Source of the DNA: Spirochaeta sp. | GTDB lineage: Bacteria; Spirochaetota; Spirochaetia; DSM-27196; Alkalispirochaetaceae | Reading direction: 5' to 3' | Assembly (NCBI GenBank): GCA_007117185.1 | Contig: SKHA01000153.1 | Coordinates: 1-7,064 of the forward strand | Length of the DNA stretch: 7,064 nucleotides | Shown: in pieces, positions 1 to 6,368 of the stretch | Layout: each line of letters starts with the position of its first letter | Position numbering within the stretch: the stretch's first letter is position 1 | The notes under the pieces: generated by a model | What the model was told of the DNA's origin: nothing | The model's input: the letters and a program-made list of their open reading frames with translations, nothing else | Databases searched by the model: none | Program-made: the position numbers and the translations under genes

Positions 1-2068
1 CCGGGGTGGCGTCTATCTTCTGGCCGATCTCCCGGATCCGTTCTCTGGCCTGGTCGCTCTGCTGATCCCCCAGGACCAGCCCCCGATCGCAGCGGTGACC
101 GGTCACATGGTACTGGCCATTGGAAAACCCTACGACGGTGCGGCTGCAGAGGTTGGCACAGATCCTGCAGATAACCCCGGGCTGCTTGGTGTACGTGAAA
201 TCCCGCAGCCCCTGAACACCGATAAAGGCGGATCGAGCGCCTTCCTGCCCGGCGGCCTGCCCGGCGGCCTGTCGTTCTTTGCGGGTCAGAAGGGCAATCC
301 CCAGGGCCCCCATCTCTCCCGGGAAGGGCGGGCGGAAGGGGCGCACCCCGGCGTACTGTTCAAAGGCTCGCAGGACAGCGTCGTTTTTAAACGTCCCCCC
401 CTGCACCACAATGCGTTTACCCAGCTGTTCGACGTTGGAAATGCGCAGGACCTTGGTAAAGATATTCTCGATGATCGACCGGCACACCCCCGCCAGGATA
501 TCACTGGTCTGTTTACCGTTTTTCTGCTCGGTGATAATCGAGGAGTTCATGAACACGGTGCACCGGGACCCGAGCCGGGAGGGGTGCTGCGCCTGGAATG
601 AGAGGGACCCGATCTGATCAACCGGTATGCCCAGCGACCGCGAGTAGGTCTCTACAAAGGAACCGCACCCAGCCGAGCACGCCTCGTTCAGTTGGATAGC
701 GGTAACGACCCCGTCGTGGACCCGGATCGCCTTCATGTCCTGACCACCGATATCCAGGATGAAACTGACCTCGGGATCGTATTTTTGTGCCGCTTCGGCG
801 TGAGCGACCGTTTCGACGGTGTGATAGTCCGCCCCGAACGCCTTGGCGAAGAGGTCTTCGCCGTAGCCTGTGGTTCCCAGCCCCTGCACCTCCAGGGTGA
901 CCCCGGCGTCAGCGTAGCGTTGGAAGACCTTCAGTAACAGGTTCTGCACGACATCCAGAGGGGAGCCCTGGTTGTTGGCATACCCCGTATCCACTACCTC
1001 GCCATCAGCGTCAATGAACACGAACTTGCTGGTGGTGGACCCGGCGTCTATCCCCAGCCACACCGGCACCCGGGAACCGGATGGGTAGGTTCTGGGGGTG
1101 AACTCCGGAAGGGCATTCTCCTTCTCCCAGGAGCGCTGTTCCGCAGGCGAGGAAAAAAACTGAACGTCGTCGTGCCCCCTCTGGTTTTTCCTGTGGTCCA
1201 GATACTCCTGAAGATGGTTGAGCGACTCGTGACCGTGGTACCCGCACTCGCCGTCGAACATTGTCTGCCCCGCCAGAGCGGCACCGTAGGCGACGAACAT
1301 TTCAGGCTTTTCAGGGATGATGATCTGGTCATCCTTCAGATCCAGGCGTTCCATGAAGACTTCGATAAGCCGGGGGTTGAACGTGAGGGGACCACCTTCA
1401 AATATCACCTTCGGCTCGAAATCCATCCCCTGGGCCAGGCCGCCGATGGTCTGTTTGGCAATGGCGTGGAACGAGGAAAGGGCGATGTCTTCCTTGCTGA
1501 CCCCCTGATTCAACAGGGGTTGCACATCGGTTTTGGCAAAGACTCCACAGCGGCCGGAAATGTCGTAAACCTTCCGACCCCGGCTGGCCAGGGCGTTGAA
1601 ATCCTCGATGGGAATGTGCAGGAGTTCAGCCACCTGATCGATGAACGCTCCGGTTCCTCCGGCACAGCTGCCGTTCATACGCATGTCCGATGTGGACAAC
1701 TGTCCAAGTTGTTCGTCGTAGTGGAAAAAGACAACCTTGGCGTCCTGGCCGCCAAGCTCCACCGCCACGCGCGCTTCCGGGTAACCCTCCCGAACAGCAA
1801 GGGCGTTGGCAACAACCTCCTGAATGAAAAAAGCGCCAAGCTCCTGGCAAATACGATTGCCCCCGCTGCCGCACACCGAGAGCCGAATGGTCTCAATCTG
1901 CAGCTCTTCGTGGGCCTCCCGAAGCAGGGCCATGGTAACCGGTCCCTGTTCAGCGTTGTGTCGCTGATAGCGGGAAAAGAGGACTTCGTGGGTAACAGGG
2001 TGAAGAACGACCAGCTTTACGGTGGTCGATCCGATATCCAACCCTCCGAGACAGGGTGTAACAAGCAT
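1..2068 (-). CDS. Tandem-domain acyl-CoA dehydratase activase-related protein (BadF/BcrA/HgdC ATPase family), 3' part outside window
   Basis: The frame is open for 689 codons from an ATG at 2068-2066 to the window edge, with Shine-Dalgarno AGGAG at 2078-2074 five bases upstream. Two ASKHA-type ATPase domains lie in tandem. Domain 1 (about residues 8-300) has GLDIGSTTVK (9-18), GGQDAK (106-111), C135 in NGSCAGGTG and C174 in GRCGVFAKTD. Domain 2 (about 336-595) has GIDAGSTTSK (339-348), GGQDMK (441-446), C464 in NEACSAGCG and C503 in SRCTVF. In family members such as HgdC, two such cysteines per subunit hold a [4Fe-4S] cluster at the homodimer interface, and ATP hydrolysis drives electron transfer to a 2-hydroxyacyl-CoA dehydratase. 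After a Q/A/G-rich linker comes C634-x2-C637-x3-C641 with C660, a likely second metal site. This order matches very long single-chain members that continue into a DUF2229 region, so several hundred residues are probably missing. The family assignment is firm; the substrate is unknown. Confidence 0.93.
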   Translation of the reverse strand, partial: MLVTPCLGGLDIGSTTVKLVVLHPVTHEVLFSRYQRHNAEQGPVTMALLREAHEELQIETIRLSVCGSGGNRICQELGAFFIQEVVANALAVREGYPEARVAVELGGQDAKVVFFHYDEQLGQLSTSDMRMNGSCAGGTGAFIDQVAELLHIPIEDFNALASRGRKVYDISGRCGVFAKTDVQPLLNQGVSKEDIALSSFHAIAKQTIGGLAQGMDFEPKVIFEGGPLTFNPRLIEVFMERLDLKDDQIIIPEKPEMFVAYGAALAGQTMFDGECGYHGHESLNHLQEYLDHRKNQRGHDDVQFFSSPAEQRSWEKENALPEFTPRTYPSGSRVPVWLGIDAGSTTSKFVFIDADGEVVDTGYANNQGSPLDVVQNLLLKVFQRYADAGVTLEVQGLGTTGYGEDLFAKAFGADYHTVETVAHAEAAQKYDPEVSFILDIGGQDMKAIRVHDGVVTAIQLNEACSAGCGSFVETYSRSLGIPVDQIGSLSFQAQHPSRLGSRCTVFMNSSIITEQKNGKQTSDILAGVCRSIIENIFTKVLRISNVEQLGKRIVVQGGTFKNDAVLRAFEQYAGVRPFRPPFPGEMGALGIALLTRKERQAAGQAAGQEGARSAFIGVQGLRDFTYTKQPGVICRICANLCSRTVVGFSNGQYHVTGHRCDRGLVLGDQQSDQARERIREIGQKIDATP
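245..271. repeat. 12-bp tandem repeat in the activase linker
   Basis: The unit CTGCCCGGCGGC occurs twice in direct succession (245-256 and 257-268), followed by a partial third copy, CTG. It is in frame and, read on the minus strand, encodes repeated Gln-Ala-Ala-Gly around residues 600-608, in the linker between the second ATPase domain and the cysteine cluster. A multiple-of-three unit in a flexible linker is a likely site of slippage that changes length without breaking the frame. Confidence 0.7.
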
Positions 2069-2125
2069 AGTATCTCCTGCGATGGCGGAGCGGCATCTAT
2101 CTCGGCCATCGACCGACGGAAGTTT

Positions 2126-2153
2126 TTCACAGTTTTGGCTACGTGTCCACAAT
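2126..2153 (+). promoter_or_regulatory. Candidate sigma-70-like promoter for the AraC-type regulator
   Basis: TTCACA (2126-2131) matches five of six -35 consensus bases, and CACAAT (2148-2153) matches four of six -10 bases, with a 16-base spacer. Transcription would begin near 2160, shortly before the Shine-Dalgarno. The -10 element coincides with the left arm of the inverted repeat, so a protein bound there would block it. Such matches occur by chance in short AT-richer gaps, so this is tentative. Confidence 0.3.
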
Positions 2154-2183
2154 TGCCGATTCATAAATAAGGAGAATTGTGGA
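2146..2183. promoter_or_regulatory. Perfect 9-bp inverted repeat spanning the RBS and GTG start of the AraC-type gene
   Basis: TCCACAATT (2146-2154) and AATTGTGGA (2175-2183) are exact reverse complements separated by 20 bases. The interval holds the Shine-Dalgarno AAGGAG (2169-2174), and the right arm contains the GTG start codon (2179-2181). As DNA, this is a dyad with about 29 bp between arm centres, suitable for an operator in the divergent region and perhaps for autoregulation. As RNA, if transcription starts upstream of 2146, the right arm would place the start codon in a stem. The symmetry is seen directly; the role is inferred. Confidence 0.5.
2169..2174 (+). promoter_or_regulatory. 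Ribosome binding site fixing a GTG start
   Basis: AAGGAG lies four bases upstream of GTG at 2179. It is the reason for preferring the GTG over the in-frame ATG at 2245, which lacks a good Shine-Dalgarno. Confidence 0.65.
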
Positions 2184-3336
2184 GTTAATTGGTTGTCTGC
2201 CGTTTACCCACCGAACCCGGGAAAGTATACTGCAGCTTCCAAATATGCGCGATGTTCTGAACGGAGTTGTTGTCCTTGGGGCAGTACAGTCATTCTTTCT
2301 TGCAACTCTCCTGGTCAATCGTGTGTCCAACAACGCAGCAAACCGGGTTTACGCTGCCATTCAGCTCCTGTCATCGTTGGCGTTAGCCCTTGTCACCACG
2401 TTTTTCACCGGGGTGGCAGCTCGCAATCCCTGGATCTACGTTGTTGAGGAGCCTCTCAGCTGGCTCTTTGGTCCATTGGTGTTTCTCTACGCACGGATTC
2501 TCCTTACTTGCGATGACTCGTTTCGACTTCGAGACTTCTGGCACTTTCTGCCGTTTGTAGTAAACGTCGCAGTAGTGACCCCGGTGTTGTTGTGGGAACC
2601 GGCGGCGCAACTGAGCTGGGCGTATAGCGACGATCTCGCTATCGCGACGTTGCTTCGTTTTGCCCACGGCATCGCGTACAGTGCCGTGGCTCTGCTCTTC
2701 GTGTTGCAAAACCGCTCCCGCGCCGAGGTGGGCCTCTCTCGGGAAGAGCACGCACGATTCCGCTGGTTGACATGGTTTATTGGACTCACCGGAGGAATCT
2801 GGGTTCTGGGAGCCGGGGTGTTTATCATCAGGCTTGCCGGGGTGACACTGGCGTATCCTTTTGAGATAGCCACACCTCTGGCAGGAACGCTCGTGACGTA
2901 CGTGTGCGGATATATCTCACTGCGCCAACCAGCAGTGTTTGGAGAGTCGGCGAGGCGGACTCGAATGACGACGGCGCCAAATGCAGATGCTGATATGACC
3001 CTGATCGTTGCCGGGATGGAACGGGATCACCTGTGGCGAGACCCGAACCTTACCCTGGTCGAACTGGCGAACAGGGTCGGAATCCCCTCGTACCGTGTCA
3101 GTCGCGCGATCAACACTACCCGTCAGGAATCGTTTTTTTCTTTTGTCAATCGTTATCGCGTTGACGAGGTACGTCGCGTTCTCGAGGAACGACCAGACGC
3201 CCCACTGCTATCGGTTGCTCTATCGGCAGGGTTTAACGCAAAATCATCCTTCAACGCGGTGTTCAAGCGTTTCACCGGCACAACTCCATCGCAATACCGG
3301 CGCGAAATGGGTACGAGTTTGGCAAATTTGCCTTGA
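2179..3336 (+). CDS. AraC-family transcriptional regulator with N-terminal seven-helix membrane domain
   Basis: The protein has 385 residues from a GTG start. The N-terminal 250 residues hold about seven hydrophobic helices (roughly 27-46, 57-77, 93-110, 121-139, 153-177, 194-217, 229-248), ending in the QPAVF segment common in this regulator type. A polar linker leads to an AraC/XylS DNA-binding domain at about 272-375. The first helix-turn-helix is around LTLVELANRVGIPSYRVSRA (291-310); the second runs from about 343 to 375, with AGFNAKSSFNAVFKRFTGTT (350-369) and the PSQYRR ending. The fold implies a membrane-bound factor that senses a signal in or across the inner membrane and controls nearby promoters. 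The hydrolase gene starts 63 bases downstream on the same strand with no clear terminator between, so it is a likely target or operon partner. An in-frame ATG at 2245 (residue 23) would start just before helix 1 and is the alternative start. The ligand is unknown. Confidence 0.9.
   Translation: MELIGCLPFTHRTRESILQLPNMRDVLNGVVVLGAVQSFFLATLLVNRVSNNAANRVYAAIQLLSSLALALVTTFFTGVAARNPWIYVVEEPLSWLFGPLVFLYARILLTCDDSFRLRDFWHFLPFVVNVAVVTPVLLWEPAAQLSWAYSDDLAIATLLRFAHGIAYSAVALLFVLQNRSRAEVGLSREEHARFRWLTWFIGLTGGIWVLGAGVFIIRLAGVTLAYPFEIATPLAGTLVTYVCGYISLRQPAVFGESARRTRMTTAPNADADMTLIVAGMERDHLWRDPNLTLVELANRVGIPSYRVSRAINTTRQESFFSFVNRYRVDEVRRVLEERPDAPLLSVALSAGFNAKSSFNAVFKRFTGTTPSQYRREMGTSLANLP
2203..2231 (+). promoter_or_regulatory. 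Possible internal promoter before the alternative ATG at 2245
   Basis: TTTACC (2203-2208) and TATACT (2226-2231) are separated by 17 bases; the -10 matches five of six consensus positions and the -35 four of six. It would initiate near 2238, a few bases before the ATG at 2245, giving an almost leaderless message for a shorter protein. It lies inside the coding region assigned by the GTG start, so either the start is wrong or the match is fortuitous. Confidence 0.22.
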
Positions 3337-3386
3337 TTGGCGATCATTGGACGCCTGAGCCAGGATTAAGAAGGTATTGTCACCGC

Positions 3387-3392
3387 AGAGGT
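3387..3392 (+). promoter_or_regulatory. Ribosome binding site supporting a TTG start
   Basis: AGAGGT lies seven bases before TTG at 3400. It supports the rare start, which also supplies the basic N-terminus expected of a lipoprotein signal peptide. Confidence 0.5.
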
Positions 3393-3399
3393 ACACCGT

Positions 3400-4413
3400 T
3401 TGAAAACGAAACGATGCGGCGACATTCTCCGGTGGGAAGCGATGGTACTTTTGTCGGTGTTCGCCATCAGTACGGCCGGCTGCGAAATCCTTAACCCACA
3501 AGCAGAGGGCAATCTTGTTCCCAATACGGTCATCGAGGACACCTCCCTGCCCCGTTTTGTTGCCAGCGACGGTACGGTATTGCACCTGCGTACGTACGGC
3601 TCCGCCCAGAACCCTGCAGTATTGGTATTCCACGGTGGCCCGGGGCAGGATATGCGGGCATACGAAGCCCTCATCCAGCTCAGCAACGAGTATCACGTGG
3701 TTATGTGGGACCAGCGCGGCGCAGGTCTGTCACAGCGGGTCAACGCCGCCAGCATCACCGGAGAGGCGTACCTGCAGGACGTTCGCGACATCGTGGCAGA
3801 GTACTCCTCTGGAGAACCAGTGTTTTTGATCGGTCATTCATGGGGCGGAGCGTACGCCACCTACGTCACTCAGCAGATGCCGGAGATTGTCCGCGGTCTG
3901 GTATTGATCGAACCGATGGAAATGACGCGAGAGGCGTTCCAGCGGCACGGCGATCAAAGCACCAACCTGTTGTCCCGGGGAATCAATCGCGTTCTTGCCG
4001 CCGCCGATCGAACCAGGCCTGACAGCCACGCAGAGGCTGACTACCTGTACCAGGCAGTGGTCGCCGAACTCGATAGCGATGGTGGCGGTCCCCCGGCAGT
4101 TGGAACCACCGCACGGCGTACCGGGTATGTTGCCTGGCGGACCACCGTTGAATGGTTGGGGTTCCTGTCCGGTAAACCCTACGATGGATTTGATTTTCTC
4201 TCGGGAGTACGCACCGGCTACCAGGGCAGGACACTCATCATCGCGTCTGACGATGACTTTCTGGGAATAGAGCTCCAGCGGGAATTTCATGCCCCCCATT
4301 TTGCCGACGTGCAGGTCATCGAGGTTACCGGCGCAGACCACTACATGCTGGTAGATCCCTCGTTCGCACCATCGATTATGGCGGAGATCAAATCCTTTCT
4401 GGAGGCACTGTAA
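3400..4413 (+). CDS. Alpha/beta-hydrolase lipoprotein, proline-iminopeptidase-like
   Basis: The protein has 337 residues from a TTG start. The N-terminus is basic (K2, K4, R5), followed by a hydrophobic stretch and the lipobox TAGC with C28, so it should be lipid-anchored outside the inner membrane. The mature part is a single alpha/beta-hydrolase domain. It has the HGGPG oxyanion motif (78-82), typical of prolyl iminopeptidases and relatives, then MWDQRGAGLS (102-111), the nucleophile elbow GHSWGG with S147, a probable catalytic acid among D284-D286, and H314 in GADHY. The triad is complete, so an active enzyme is expected. Family members cleave N-terminal proline, other small peptides, amides or esters; the substrate here cannot be told. 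The stop overlaps the start of the barrel gene as TAATG. An ATG at 3442 is an alternative start but leaves only 13 residues before the lipobox cysteine and no basic region. Confidence 0.9.
   Translation: MKTKRCGDILRWEAMVLLSVFAISTAGCEILNPQAEGNLVPNTVIEDTSLPRFVASDGTVLHLRTYGSAQNPAVLVFHGGPGQDMRAYEALIQLSNEYHVVMWDQRGAGLSQRVNAASITGEAYLQDVRDIVAEYSSGEPVFLIGHSWGGAYATYVTQQMPEIVRGLVLIEPMEMTREAFQRHGDQSTNLLSRGINRVLAAADRTRPDSHAEADYLYQAVVAELDSDGGGPPAVGTTARRTGYVAWRTTVEWLGFLSGKPYDGFDFLSGVRTGYQGRTLIIASDDDFLGIELQREFHAPHFADVQVIEVTGADHYMLVDPSFAPSIMAEIKSFLEAL
4401..4405 (+). promoter_or_regulatory. Ribosome binding site inside the hydrolase gene for the coupled barrel gene
   Basis: GGAGG sits in the last codons of the hydrolase, seven bases before ATG at 4413. 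With the TAATG overlap it indicates stop-restart translation and decides the otherwise long N-terminus of the downstream protein. Confidence 0.7.
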
Positions 4414-5189
4414 TGGTTTCATCAGGAACAGGCGCCACAACAGTTATGTGCACGAAAAAGCACGATCGCGGCGGACAGACGAAGACATACGGGAATCGCC
4501 ACTCTCCGCCGGGTGTTATGGTCCTCATCTTCGTTGTCGGGACGTGGTTCGTTGCCGCGACCGTGCAGGCAGATGGCTTCCCCATGGGATCAAACACAGC
4601 CGGCCGTCACATGGTGGGAATCTTCCTGGGGTTCGATCCGACGTTCACTCTGGGGGTCAGCTACACATACGTGATCCGAGCGTTCAATCGACCAATAGCA
4701 CTGGAAATGGCGTTCTCTGCGCCACTTGCCCTGGTTCCGGACGGCGATCACGGTACCGTTCAATCCGGTGTGGGCACCCTTTTGGCACCGGAATCATCTG
4801 GGTGGAACGGATGGCTCCAGGGGGGATTGGATCTCACAGCGGGGCGAACGGGCGTATCCCGGGAACGCAGTGTTGGGCTGTACGCTGCCGCGACGCCAGG
4901 ATACTTCACCAGCCGGTGGTACGCCGGACCGACCTTTCGATACGAAAAGACACTGGTGACCCATCGCAGTCACACCGCGTGGTACCGCGATGTATACCCC
5001 GAAGTGGCCGACGGATGGTACACCAACGACAGCGGCTATTTCGTACTGGGAGCCGCTGGCGGTGTGAGCGTTGCAAACAGCCTCGCCCTTGATGGTTTCG
5101 TCGGGTACAAGTTGTCCGACGACCTGCGCTCGTACGATCCGTTCGTCATTCCCGCATCGGCGAAGATTTCCATGTACTACCGCTTCTGA
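4413..5189 (+). CDS. Putative outer-membrane beta-barrel protein
   Basis: No named family is recognised. The protein has 258 residues. A polar, basic leader (1-33) precedes a hydrophobic core (about 35-51) and a signal-peptidase-I-like site VQA-D after A53. The mature chain of about 205 residues is rich in Gly, Tyr, Trp and Ser, has alternating hydrophobic stretches typical of transmembrane beta strands (for example about 67-86, 153-176 and 216-258), and ends in MYYRF. A terminal Phe with aromatic residues at alternating positions is the usual BAM-recognised signal of outer-membrane proteins. The size suits a barrel of eight or ten strands. Translational coupling to the lipoprotein hydrolase suggests matched amounts and a shared task at the envelope, such as substrate entry or anchoring of the enzyme. 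The 53-residue signal region is unusually long; M12 is an alternative start without a Shine-Dalgarno. Confidence 0.72.
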   Translation: MVSSGTGATTVMCTKKHDRGGQTKTYGNRHSPPGVMVLIFVVGTWFVAATVQADGFPMGSNTAGRHMVGIFLGFDPTFTLGVSYTYVIRAFNRPIALEMAFSAPLALVPDGDHGTVQSGVGTLLAPESSGWNGWLQGGLDLTAGRTGVSRERSVGLYAAATPGYFTSRWYAGPTFRYEKTLVTHRSHTAWYRDVYPEVADGWYTNDSGYFVLGAAGGVSVANSLALDGFVGYKLSDDLRSYDPFVIPASAKISMYYRF

Positions 5190-5343
5190 CAGTCTGTATT
5201 CCCTTCCACTCGTTGAGGCGTTTGCCCGATACCGGTGGGGTCAGCCACCCCGATCAGTACAATTGCGGAAATACGGTCAGCAGGGTCCCCTTTTCCGTGT
5301 TACAGTACTAATATACCGATTATCTCAACTTGAAGGAGGATAT
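5190..5343 (+). other. Intergenic region with weak hairpin and AT-rich pre-gene stretch
   Basis: GGTGG (5234-5238) and CCACC (5245-5249) could pair across a six-base loop, with GGGGT/ACCCC as an alternative pairing, but no run of T follows, so it is not a convincing intrinsic terminator. The stretch at 5306-5323 is AT-rich and contains TAATAT and TATACC as -10-like hexamers without a good -35. The downstream gene probably has its own promoter here, but no single element stands out. Confidence 0.3.
5333..5339 (+). promoter_or_regulatory. Strong ribosome binding site for the DUF4892-OmpA gene
   Basis: AAGGAGG, a near-complete anti-16S match, lies four bases before ATG at 5344. It rules out the longer reading that would begin at 5071 inside the barrel gene, and indicates high translation. 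Confidence 0.85.
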
Positions 5344-6297
5344 ATGAGATCTTCAAGAAGAAACCTGACCCTTCTGGGGCTGTTGATGTTCGTCCCCATC
5401 GCACTTTCCCTGGCAGAGGACGGCCAGGTTGAGGACCATCCCCTGATTTCCCGGTACGCCGGCGCATCTTTCAGGAACTCTGCTGTGGTGGAGTATGACC
5501 AGTACGTTGTGCCCATGGCCCCGCTGGAGCGCAACCGCCTGAGCGACACGATAACCGCGGAGGGGCGAATCACCCAGCTGCAGTACATTGTGGAAAACCG
5601 CTCAACCCTGGAGGTGTTTCGGAACTATCAGCAGGCGCTGCGCACCGCAGGGTTTGAGATCCTCTTCGAACATCAGGCAGAGAGCTGGAACCCCACCATG
5701 TACTGGGTACAGCGGGTCTACGACCCCCATGGGATCTACTGGAAGAGCAGCAGATCCGGGTCGTTTGTGGGCAACGGGTTTCGATTTCTCGCCGCTCGCC
5801 TCTCAGATCCCACCGGCGACGGATACGTGACCCTGTATCTGACACCGGGGCGTGGTGATTCGGTGATCATTCAGCTGGATGTAATCGAGACGACCCCCAT
5901 GGACAGTGGGATGATAACTGTTGATGTTGATTACCTGCGGAATGAGATCGAACGAACCGGCGTCGTCACCCTCCATGGCCTGCAGTTCTATCCGGACAGT
6001 GCGCAGCTGACCGCTGCTACCCAACCCCTCCTGGGTGAGGTGGCGGCATTTCTCCGGGAACACCCGGAAAAGAGCTTCTACGTGGTAGGCCACACAACCA
6101 CCCTGGGCCCCCATGAGAACCTGATGCGCCTCTCTACTGAACGGGCGCAGGCGTGCGTGGATGCGCTGGTGCGGGAACACCGCGTCGACCCGGGGCGTCT
6201 TTTTGCTGCCGGCGTGGGCGGACTGGCACCGGTCGCCACCAACGCCACCGACGAGGGCCGCGCACGTAATCGCCGGGTAGAACTGGTAATGCGATAG
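5344..6297 (+). CDS. DUF4892-like plus OmpA-like envelope protein
   Basis: The protein has 317 residues. The N-terminus is basic (RSSRR) with a hydrophobic core and a probable signal-peptidase-I cut after A24 (SLA-E). Residues about 31-182 resemble DUF4892: a VVEYDQY strand, a GRITQLQYIV segment, VFRNYQQALRTAGFEILFE (91-109), then FLAARL and YVTLYL strands. Residues about 205-316 form an OmpA C-terminal domain, the module that normally grips peptidoglycan in the periplasm, with FYPDSA, VVGHTT, N259, LSTERA and the NRRVEL ending. The Asp of the usual GHTD motif, which with the LSxxRA Arg contacts the diaminopimelate side chain, is Thr252 here; Arg267 is kept fifteen residues on, the normal spacing. 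Binding may therefore be altered or suited to a different peptidoglycan. No lipobox is seen, so it is likely soluble in the periplasm or held by partners. The role is probably structural. Confidence 0.88.
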   Translation: MRSSRRNLTLLGLLMFVPIALSLAEDGQVEDHPLISRYAGASFRNSAVVEYDQYVVPMAPLERNRLSDTITAEGRITQLQYIVENRSTLEVFRNYQQALRTAGFEILFEHQAESWNPTMYWVQRVYDPHGIYWKSSRSGSFVGNGFRFLAARLSDPTGDGYVTLYLTPGRGDSVIIQLDVIETTPMDSGMITVDVDYLRNEIERTGVVTLHGLQFYPDSAQLTAATQPLLGEVAAFLREHPEKSFYVVGHTTTLGPHENLMRLSTERAQACVDALVREHRVDPGRLFAAGVGGLAPVATNATDEGRARNRRVELVMR

Positions 6298-6332
6298 TCA
6301 GCAGCAAAACCCTACCAATTCAGTATCTTTTG

Positions 6333-6341
6333 TGGTATAAC
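6333..6341 (+). promoter_or_regulatory. Extended -10 promoter of the mrp operon
   Basis: TGG immediately precedes TATAAC, giving the extended -10 form TGnTATAAC with five of six -10 bases matching. No good -35 lies at 17 bases, which is common for extended -10 promoters. Transcription would start near 6348, leaving a leader of about 20 bases with GAGG (6360-6363). Its position in the only gap before mrpE supports the call. Confidence 0.5.
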
Positions 6342-6368
6342 CGGTGAGCACAACGGTGTGAGGATGTG

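Noticed and set aside
95..937. Several plus-strand open frames (such as 95-601 and 692-937).
   Set aside because: They lie opposite conserved activase motifs, including the C464 and C503 regions and the CxxCxxxC cluster; no independent support.
1172..2170. Plus-strand open frame of 332 codons opposite the activase.
   Set aside because: It is antisense to a gene with strong family motifs along its whole length, has no Shine-Dalgarno and no recognisable domain; it is a codon-bias shadow.
3337..3399. Searched for a terminator or promoter between the regulator and the hydrolase.
   Set aside because: Only a four-base-pair CCTG/CAGG hairpin and poorly spaced -35/-10-like hexamers were found; nothing can be supported.
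3838..4440. Minus-strand open frame of 200 codons.
   Set aside because: It is opposite the catalytic core of the hydrolase and the coupled start; no motifs or ribosome binding site.
5234..5251. Hairpin GGTGG/CCACC considered as an intrinsic terminator.
   Set aside because: The stem is only five base pairs and no T-run follows; kept only as part of the intergenic description.
5259..5269. ACAATTGCGGA resembles ACAATTGCCGA at 2149-2159, upstream of the AraC-type gene (10 of 11 bases), suggesting a shared operator.
   Set aside because: A single short near-match with no symmetry at the second site; chance cannot be excluded without comparison of related genomes.
5071..5343. N-terminal extension of the DUF4892-OmpA frame by 91 codons into the barrel gene.
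   Set aside because: AAGGAGG just before ATG 5344 and a proper signal peptide from that ATG make the longer start implausible.
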